The translations under genes and the position numbers were made by a program. Shown here piece after piece: positions 51,261 to 56,986 of a DNA stretch of 56,986 nt (positions within the stretch are counted from its first letter, which is position 1; every line of letters begins with the position of its first letter). This stretch comes from Shinella pollutisoli (GTDB lineage Bacteria; Pseudomonadota; Alphaproteobacteria; Rhizobiales; Rhizobiaceae): assembly GCF_024609765.1 (NCBI RefSeq), contig NZ_JANFDG010000032.1:1-56986 (forward strand), read 5' to 3'. Under the pieces are notes generated by a model. That model worked only from the letters and a program-made list of their open reading frames with translations. It did not search any database and was not told where the DNA came from.

Positions 51261-53249
51261 TCAAAGCTCGATTCCATCATCGGGGTTCATGGCGACCTGC
51301 CGCGCGACCATCCTCATGCGCTGGCGGATAGTGCGGGCCTTGGCCGCGTCAACGTCCGGCTCGTCGTCCAGAAACTCGAACTCCTGTTCGGGCGACGGCG
51401 GCGGCGTGACGATTTCCTCCTGGCTTGGCAATTCCGGCTCGCGGCGGATGCCGGCATTGGCCGGATCGCCCTCGGTCCCGTCTGCGGCATCGGTCGCGGA
51501 ACGGCTTTCCGCCGCGACCACGCGGCCGGACCAATCATCTGTGGATAGGCTGGGCGCCAGCGGAGCGGCGACCAGATCGGGCGGGTTCAGGATGCGTTCC
51601 TGAAATCGCGCATCCTCGAAATACCGGGCCTTGGTGGCGCGGATCGGGGGCGTGCCGGCGACCATGACAATTTCGTCGGTCGGCGGAAGCTGCATGATTT
51701 CGCCCGGCGTGAGCAGCGGCCGGGCCGTCTCCTGCCGCGACACCATGAGATGCCCGAGCCATGGGGCCAGCCTGTGCCCGGCGTAGTTGGTGGAATCGCG
51801 CAGCTCGGTCGCGGTGCCGAGCGCGTCGCTCACCCGCTTAGCGGTGCGTTCGTCGTTCGTGGCGAAGCTGACGCGCACATGGCAGTTGTCGAGGATCGCA
51901 TTGTTCGGCCCATAGGCGCGCTCAATCTGGTTGAGGCTCTGCGCGATCAGGAAGCCTTTGATGCCGTAGCCCGCCATGAAGGCGAGCGCCGATTCAAAGA
52001 AATCGAGCCGGCCGAGCGCCGGAAACTCGTCCAGCATCAACAGCAGGCGATGGCGCTTGCCGGAGGTGGTCAGTTCCTCGGTCAACCGCCTGCCGATCTG
52101 GTTGAGTATCAGGCGGATGAGGGGCTTGGTGCGGTTTATGTCGGACGGCGGCACGACTAGATAGAGCGTGACCGGCTTCTCGCTGCTGACCAGATCGGCA
52201 ATGCGCCAGTCGCAGCGCGCCGTCACTGCTGCCACGACAGGATCGCGGTAGAGCCCGAGAAACGACATGGCGGTGGAGAGCACGCCAGATCGTTCATTTT
52301 CGGCTTTATTCAGCAACTCGCGCGCAGCCGACGCCACGACGGGATGCACACCGGCATCGCCCAGGTGCGCCGTGCCCATCATCGCACGTAGCGTCACTTC
52401 GACAGGACGGCGGGGGTCGGACAGGAAGTTGGCGACGCCGGCCAGCGTCTTGTCCTTCTCCGCGTAGAGAACATGCAGGATCGCGCCGACCAGCAGCGAA
52501 TGGGAAGTCTTTTCCCAATGGTTGCGCTTGTCGAGACTGCCTTCTGGATCGACCAGAATATCCGCTATGTTCTGTACGTCGCGGACTTCCCATTCCCCTT
52601 GCCGGACCTCCAGCAGTGGGTTGTACGCCGACGAACTCAGGTTGGTCGGATCGAACAACAGGACGCGGCCATGTTTCGCGCGGAAGCCCGCTGTCAGCGT
52701 CCAGTTCTCGCCCTTGATGTCGTGGACGATGCAGCTTCCTGGCCATGTCAGCAGCGTCGGCACCACCAGCCCCACGCCTTTGCCGCTGCGCGTCGGGGCG
52801 AAGCATAGGACATGCTCGGGACCGTCATGCCGGAGATAGTCGCGCTCGTAGCGGCCAAGCAGGACGCCATCGGGGCCGAGCAATCCGGCCGCGCGGATTT
52901 CTCTGTCCTCGGCCCATCGCGCCGAGCCATAGGTAGCGACGTTGCGCGCCTCGCGTGCTCGGACGATCGACATGAAGATGGCGGCGGCGATGGCGACGAA
53001 GCCGCCCGATACCGCGATGATGCCGCCCTCGACGAAGATCGCGGGCGCATAGGCGTCGAAGGAAAACCACCACCAGAAGAAGGCCGGTGGATAATAGACC
53101 GGCCAGCCAACAATCTCGAACCATTGCGTTCCAAGCTGCGGCTGGAAGCCAAGGCGGAACGCCGTCCATTGCGTCGCTGCCCACACCATCACCAGAACGA
53201 TGGTGAAGACGACAGCGATTTGACCCCAAAGGATTCGGCCTCCGCGCAA
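51261..53249 (-). CDS. traG: Conjugal transfer coupling protein TraG (VirD4-like)
   Basis: A 662-residue type IV coupling ATPase. Two N-terminal membrane helices (AVVFTIVLVMVWAATQW and GGIIAVSGGFVAIAAAIFMS) precede the ATPase core. Walker A is CFAPTRSGKGVGLVVPTLL, GSCIVHDIKGENWTLTAGFR follows, and Walker B is LLLMLDEFPALGRLDFFESA. The C-terminal 100 residues are acidic and probably variable. It delivers the relaxosome to the mating pore. The relaxase itself is not in this window. GC-normal and intact. Confidence 0.95.
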   Translation of the reverse strand: MRGGRILWGQIAVVFTIVLVMVWAATQWTAFRLGFQPQLGTQWFEIVGWPVYYPPAFFWWWFSFDAYAPAIFVEGGIIAVSGGFVAIAAAIFMSIVRAREARNVATYGSARWAEDREIRAAGLLGPDGVLLGRYERDYLRHDGPEHVLCFAPTRSGKGVGLVVPTLLTWPGSCIVHDIKGENWTLTAGFRAKHGRVLLFDPTNLSSSAYNPLLEVRQGEWEVRDVQNIADILVDPEGSLDKRNHWEKTSHSLLVGAILHVLYAEKDKTLAGVANFLSDPRRPVEVTLRAMMGTAHLGDAGVHPVVASAARELLNKAENERSGVLSTAMSFLGLYRDPVVAAVTARCDWRIADLVSSEKPVTLYLVVPPSDINRTKPLIRLILNQIGRRLTEELTTSGKRHRLLLMLDEFPALGRLDFFESALAFMAGYGIKGFLIAQSLNQIERAYGPNNAILDNCHVRVSFATNDERTAKRVSDALGTATELRDSTNYAGHRLAPWLGHLMVSRQETARPLLTPGEIMQLPPTDEIVMVAGTPPIRATKARYFEDARFQERILNPPDLVAAPLAPSLSTDDWSGRVVAAESRSATDAADGTEGDPANAGIRREPELPSQEEIVTPPPSPEQEFEFLDDEPDVDAAKARTIRQRMRMVARQVAMNPDDGIEL

Positions 53250-53348
53250 TGCAGGCTCCAGTCGGGAAAGAGACGGAGCCGATCAGAGAGTAGGCAAAAT
53301 CGGGACAGGCAACAGGAAATGGGATGCGGGAGGGCTGCCGGATACTAT

Positions 53349-53367
53349 CGGCGGCAAATAGGATGGG
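53349..53367 (-). promoter_or_regulatory. Shared 19-bp motif upstream of traG
   Basis: CGGCGGCAAATAGGATGGG on the plus strand, matching 18 of 19 bases of the trb copy at 49513-49531. It lies 99 bases before the traG start. The AT-rich middle (CCTATTT on the coding strand) could be part of a -10 element. It is likely a common transfer-gene control site. Confidence 0.55.
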
Positions 53368-53407
53368 TCGCACCGAGATCGCGAGGCCGGGTAAACTGCC
53401 GAGCGAG

Positions 53408-54337
53408 TCAGATCGACCGGCCCGACCGACTCATCTGGCCTGCAATGTCGAGAAGGCTTCGGAGAGCCGGACTGCGATTGTGCGGAGACCAGATCGCAGA
53501 AAACGGCATTGGTTCGGGTTCGTCGAGGATTGGCAGGAACGCCACGTTGGGCGCGTGCAGAAGCGCCAACGACTCGCCGGCAATGGTAACGCCATAGCCC
53601 TGCGCAACCATCGACAGTAGCGTGACGCGCTCAACGTTGAAGCGCAGAATGGAAAGGTCCGGGGAGCTATTGGCAAGCCGCATGACGATGAGGTCATGCA
53701 CCTGCGGTCCTGTGCCGCCCTGTCGGACAATGAAGGTGTCACTTGCCAGATCGGCCCAAGTCACGCCTGTTTCATCCGCGAGCGGATGGTTCGACGGGAC
53801 AGCGGTGAGAAGCCGTTCGCTCCATATCAGGCGGGAATGACAGTCGGGGAAATCCGGCGAGCCAACCACGAAGGTGAGGTCCAGCCTGTTGGCCCGGAGC
53901 TGCATGACGCTCTCGCGGGCGGTGCCCTCAGCGATCTCGACGTCAACCCCCGGATGCTGTTCGCGATAATGTTCGATCAGGGTGGCGAGGAAACTGCCGG
54001 GGATCAGGGCGTGGATGCCGACGCGCAGCCGGCCATGCTCTCCCCGCGCCACCATGCCGGCGGTTCTGACCGCATGGTCGAGCTGATCGATGCCTTTCGC
54101 CACCCGCTCGATGAAATGCCGACCGGCTTCGGTGAGCCGGACACCTCGTGCGTGTCGCTCGAATAGGAGTATGCCAAGGTCTTCCTCCAGCGCCTTCACA
54201 CGCGCACTAACGCTGGATTGCGCCACACCGAGAGCGTTCGCGGCATGGCGGAAGTTCAGGTGTTCGGCGACGGCGACAGTCTGAATCAGCGCCGCCAGCG
54301 GTATGCGGCCTCCTAAGGGGGAGCGCTCTCCGAGCAT
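53408..54337 (-). CDS. LysR-family transcriptional regulator
   Basis: A 309-residue LysR protein. The N-terminal helix-turn-helix is LNFRHAANALGVAQSSVSAR with VKALEEDLGILLFERHARGV. The effector domain follows (LRVGIHALIPGSFLATLIEH, DLTFVVGSPDFPDC). A LysR gene next to traG is common in such ICEs. The ligand is unknown. ATG 54337 is preferred to 54385. It may regulate transfer or the adjacent genes. Confidence 0.88.
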   Translation of the reverse strand: MLGERSPLGGRIPLAALIQTVAVAEHLNFRHAANALGVAQSSVSARVKALEEDLGILLFERHARGVRLTEAGRHFIERVAKGIDQLDHAVRTAGMVARGEHGRLRVGIHALIPGSFLATLIEHYREQHPGVDVEIAEGTARESVMQLRANRLDLTFVVGSPDFPDCHSRLIWSERLLTAVPSNHPLADETGVTWADLASDTFIVRQGGTGPQVHDLIVMRLANSSPDLSILRFNVERVTLLSMVAQGYGVTIAGESLALLHAPNVAFLPILDEPEPMPFSAIWSPHNRSPALRSLLDIAGQMSRSGRSI

Positions 54338-54458
54338 AGAGGCCGACGAGCTCCAATATCCGCGCTTGCTTACACGCCGCCTCATAGTTCGATACCGTAG
54401 TTGTTTCCGTGTACGTCGCCGCTGCGCCAGAGACTATTCTGACGATCCTGTATACATC

Positions 54459-54477
54459 ATGACTGACCGTTAGTCAT
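54459..54477. promoter_or_regulatory. TetR-type palindromic operator
   Basis: ATGACTGAC-C-GTTAGTCAT (54459-54477) is a 9-1-9 palindrome with one mismatch. ACTGAC-type half-sites are usual for TetR-family repressors. It lies in the divergent gap between lysR and tetR, 126 bases before the TetR start, and could control either gene. Confidence 0.6.
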
Positions 54478-54603
54478 TAAACTCTCCGTGAAGTTCACGT
54501 GGGAATGACCCAAGGCATGTGCGGTGTACGCGTTGATGCGCTCGCAAATCCGTGAGATAGAACTGAGGTGACTGCGGTCCAGTCACTTCAGGAGAAGCTT
54601 CAG

Positions 54604-55215
54604 ATGACGTCCGCCGATGCCCAGCCTCCAAAGCGCCCAAGGACAAAGCCGCCCGAAGAGCGACGCGATGACCTTATGAACGCCGCTCAGCGCCTGTTCA
54701 TCGAGCATGGCGTGAACCATACTACTGTCGATCAGATCACCAATGTCGCGGAAGTCGCCAAAGGGACCTTCTACATCTATTTCAACTCGAAAGAAGATAT
54801 CCATGCGGCGCTGGCATCGCGGTTTGTCGAGGAATATGTTCGGAAGGTTCGCGTTGAAATAAATAACGAAAGCGAAGATGATTTCGCAGGGAAGTTGGCG
54901 GCGTGGGTAGGGGCCAGCGTGGATGGCTATCTAAATGACGCGCCTCTGGTGGACATGTTGTTTCACAAGCACCCTCAGATACCGAACGGCAACCTCACCA
55001 ACATCATAGTCACCCCGCTCGAAGAGCTGTTGTCCTCAGGACAACAGTCTGGCGCATGGTCTATCGGTAGCCCCCATTTTGTCGCCGTCTACCTCTATTC
55101 GGCGCTGCATGGCGTGATTGATGATTTAATATTCAGCTCAAATCCGATCACGAAGAGAAAAATGGTCAAGGAGATAGAGATGTTAAGTCGGAGGGTCGTC
55201 GGACTAGCTCCATAG
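54604..55215 (+). CDS. TetR/AcrR-family transcriptional regulator
   Basis: A 203-residue TetR protein. The helix-turn-helix is LFIEHGVNHTTVDQITNVAE with VAKGTFYIYFNSKEDIHAAL. The C-terminal ligand domain is not family-specific. ATG 54604 is preceded by AGGAG; an upstream GTG at 54568 is in frame but less likely. It is convergent with the substrate-binding protein gene. The palindrome at 54459 is probably its operator. Lower GC than the chromosome suggests acquired DNA. Confidence 0.9.
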   Translation: MTSADAQPPKRPRTKPPEERRDDLMNAAQRLFIEHGVNHTTVDQITNVAEVAKGTFYIYFNSKEDIHAALASRFVEEYVRKVRVEINNESEDDFAGKLAAWVGASVDGYLNDAPLVDMLFHKHPQIPNGNLTNIIVTPLEELLSSGQQSGAWSIGSPHFVAVYLYSALHGVIDDLIFSSNPITKRKMVKEIEMLSRRVVGLAP

Positions 55216-55276
55216 GATGCGAAACGGTGTGTCCTTTCGAGGATCACGCTAGAAGGGCACAATCGAAGCCTCCAAC

Positions 55277-56389
55277 TTAAGCTAAGAAGCGCTCATATTC
55301 CGCACTGTTGCGATTGACCGCGACGTGGAGAACCTCGTCGAGATCATCATCGCTAAAAGCTTGGCCGAACATGGAGCGATACGCGAATGCCAGCTCGTTT
55401 CGTAGATTCCAGTCTGAACGGCCTGGATGTAGCAGCTCAGCCATCCAAAGTGACGTGAGCGGATCTTCTGGCCCTACTGATCCCCAATGATGTGAACCTG
55501 TCGGCATCAGATATACTCGACTGCTGAGGGCCGCGGGTGTCAGCCCTAGTATGGGGTGATCGAGAATATTCGAGGGAGAAACGCCTGGAACATTGAACAG
55601 AAAAATGCAGTCAGGCGCCATGGCCGCGATCTGCTCCGCGCTGACTTGGGCAAAGTTCGGAAGGTCTGCGGCGGCATTCACTCCCCCCGCCCGATAAAGG
55701 TAGAACGAGTAGGTTCCCTCGGCCCCGCCGCCAGAAGCATAGAAGCTGTTTCCTCCGACCGTCAGTATCAACGCGGAAGGACGTTCGTCCGGCGCCAATC
55801 GGTCCGTCCGCGTTCTCAGCCGCCCGTCAACCGAACGTCGATAGGTGATAAGCCTTTCGGCACGCGACGTATCTCCAATCATCGCGCCGAGCATCAACAA
55901 GAGCCGCTCGATCGTTTCATCGGCTCCTTCCCGAACTTCCTGGTATTTCGCCACGCGGAGTCCCGCGTTCTCGAGAGGGCGGAACAGGTCATTTCCCATA
56001 TCTCCCCATTGAAGTACGACATCCGGCGCGTAGTTTGCGACGGCTTCGACGTTGGGATTGAAGTCCGAGCCAACGATGATGCTGGTATCGATATCAAGAA
56101 CACGCGGAAAAATACGATGCAGGAACCCCCGTTCAAACTCGTCCCGGTTGCGGGGATGGACTGCGATTAGACGATCTGGATTTCCATGCGCCGCAATTAC
56201 GAATGCCGACAGCACGACGAGATCGACAATGCGCGTCGCCGGTGCATCGAGGATATGCTCCGTTCCGGCCAGATCGACAAAACTTACCTCATTGTCGTTC
56301 GCCAGTGCGTTGCCGCCTGCCAAACAGCCGGCAACGCCAAGCGCAAGCGACTTCATCAGGTCGCGGCGATTGAATGTCCAAAGTTTCAT
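55277..56389 (-). CDS. ABC transporter substrate-binding protein (iron-siderophore/haem type)
   Basis: A 370-residue periplasmic binding protein. The Tat-type signal NRRDLMKSLALGVAGCLAGG is followed by a FepB/BtuF-like fold: VSFVDLAGTEHILDAPATRI, VEAVANYAPDVVLQWGDM, and SAEQIAAMAPDCIFLFNVPG. The family binds ferric siderophores, haem or cobalamin. ATG 56389 is chosen since it begins just before the Tat motif; an upstream start would overlap the ATPase gene. It is 19 bases after the ATPase. No permease is seen in the window. Confidence 0.85.
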   Translation of the reverse strand: MKLWTFNRRDLMKSLALGVAGCLAGGNALANDNEVSFVDLAGTEHILDAPATRIVDLVVLSAFVIAAHGNPDRLIAVHPRNRDEFERGFLHRIFPRVLDIDTSIIVGSDFNPNVEAVANYAPDVVLQWGDMGNDLFRPLENAGLRVAKYQEVREGADETIERLLLMLGAMIGDTSRAERLITYRRSVDGRLRTRTDRLAPDERPSALILTVGGNSFYASGGGAEGTYSFYLYRAGGVNAAADLPNFAQVSAEQIAAMAPDCIFLFNVPGVSPSNILDHPILGLTPAALSSRVYLMPTGSHHWGSVGPEDPLTSLWMAELLHPGRSDWNLRNELAFAYRSMFGQAFSDDDLDEVLHVAVNRNSAEYERFLA

Positions 56390-56408
56390 CTTGGTCACCA
56401 GACAATGT

Positions 56409-56986
56409 TCAACGGAAGATCGGTACGATGGCGTCAACCTGACCGGGCACCGGGACACGGCATACCGGGATTCCATACAGCTCGGTCATATTGATTTCAG
56501 TCAGGATCGCAGCACTGCGACCTTGAACGGTCTGCCCTTGTGGAAGCATCAGCACGGTTTCGTCAGCGACCTGCAGAGCATGCTGGGGAACGTGCGTGCT
56601 GAAGATGAGCGTGCAACGCGAACGCTCCTTGAGATCGCGTATGATGCCAAGAAGCCGGCTTTGATTGGCGAGATCGAGGGCAGAAGCGGGTTCATCGAGA
56701 ATGATCGTTGTGGCTTCGCTCGCCAGAGCCCGTGCGACCAGCACGAGTTGACGCTCTCCGCCTGAGAGCTTGTCGAATGCGTGATAGGCAAGACCTGACA
56801 ATCCGACTTCGCTGAGAGCTTCATGGGCGATTTGGTAGTCCTGCTTTCGGGGTGATCCGAACACACCGAGCGCACGAGAGCGTCCCATCACGACCATTTC
56901 GATGGCCGAAAAGGGAAGCGGAGTGAACCGGCCCGGCTTTTCCGGAGACCGTTTGGTTTAAGTTATGCGGCCAATGCTGGCGCGTC
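56409..56986 (-). pseudogene. ABC transporter ATP-binding protein (FepC-like), end of gene, frame interrupted
   Basis: The C-terminal half of a siderophore-type ABC ATPase: FSAIEMVVMGRSRALGVFGS, the signature DKLSGGERQLVLVARALA, Walker B TTIILDEPASALDLANQ and STHVPQHALQVADETVLMLP. The frame continues upstream past the first ATG (56897) as family-like sequence (EKPGRFTPLPFSAIE) but meets TAA at 56958-56960. The N-terminal domain with Walker A lies beyond the window or is out of frame. The gene is either a pseudogene, has an error, or starts late; a normal member is about 260 residues. Confidence 0.6.

Larger units (their letters stand above)
35205..56986. mobile_element. Integrative conjugative element (left end and conjugation module; right end outside window)
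   Basis: The left boundary is the 3' part of tRNA-Arg, overlapped by a large serine recombinase. Inside are a toxin-antitoxin pair, a cargo cassette, a full trb mating-pore set, CopG and TraG. No relaxase, origin of transfer or second copy of the tRNA 3' end is seen, so the right boundary lies further on. Whether LysR, TetR and the ABC genes after traG are cargo is inferred from continuity only. Base composition drops relative to the chromosome, most strongly at 38.1-39.8 kb. Confidence 0.85.

Noticed and set aside
53250-56986. Right end of the ICE within the window
   Set aside because: I looked for another copy of the tRNA-Arg 3' sequence (GGTTCGAATCCTGTCGGG) and did not see it, so no right boundary is called.

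Overview
The window looks like the genome of a high-GC alphaproteobacterium of the Rhizobiaceae or a close relative (Rhizobium/Shinella/Ensifer/Brucella type). The evidence is a complete erythritol catabolic locus with the eryEFG-type importer, rhizobial palindromic intergenic repeats, the NspC/Lys9 carboxyspermidine route, and a trb-type integrative conjugative element (ICE). No species assignment is possible from sequence reading alone.

Region 1 (1-2.3 kb) holds the tail of an unidentified gene, a flavin reductase and an FAD/NAD(P)-binding protein. Region 2 (2.4-13.8 kb) is the erythritol locus. A minus-strand operon eryA-eryB-eryC-eryD-eryH(tpiA2)-eryI(rpiB) encodes kinase, dehydrogenase, racemase, repressor and two isomerases that take erythritol to D-erythrose 4-phosphate. 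A divergent plus-strand operon encodes a DUF2291 protein and the ribose-type ABC importer eryE-eryF-eryG. The 747-bp divergent spacer contains a near-consensus promoter with a perfect palindrome between the -35 and -10. Region 3 (13.8-19.9 kb) is a second, less understood polyol-type cluster: DeoR regulator, FGGY kinase, FAD-dependent polyol-phosphate dehydrogenase and a fused DhaK-DhaL kinase. It could feed the same C3/C4 sugar-phosphate pool.

Region 4 (19.9-35.1 kb) is ordinary chromosome: treY, a phospholipase-D-like protein coupled to an EEP-family protein, a small membrane protein, DUF72, a dienelactone hydrolase, methylmalonyl-CoA epimerase, a PLP decarboxylase, a MerR regulator, a Zn/Cd/Pb P-type ATPase with a textbook MerR operator, and the spermidine genes nspC and lys9 preceded by an unusual 5' leader. 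It ends at tRNA-Arg(CCG).

Region 5 (35.2 kb to the window end) is an ICE inserted at the 3' end of that tRNA. Its large serine recombinase reads into the tRNA gene for its last codons. The recombinase is translationally coupled to a TumA/TumE toxin-antitoxin pair and one more small gene. Beside it lies a low-GC two-gene cassette (YaaC-like plus nucleoside-deoxyribosyltransferase-like), the best candidate here for an undescribed, possibly defensive, system. The conjugation module follows: DUF2274, trbI-G-F-L-K-J-E-D-C-B, then copG and traG, with two cargo genes between trbB and copG. After it come LysR, TetR, a haem/siderophore-type substrate-binding protein and the end of an ABC ATPase whose frame carries a stop. 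No relaxase, oriT or second attachment site is visible, so the element continues past the window.
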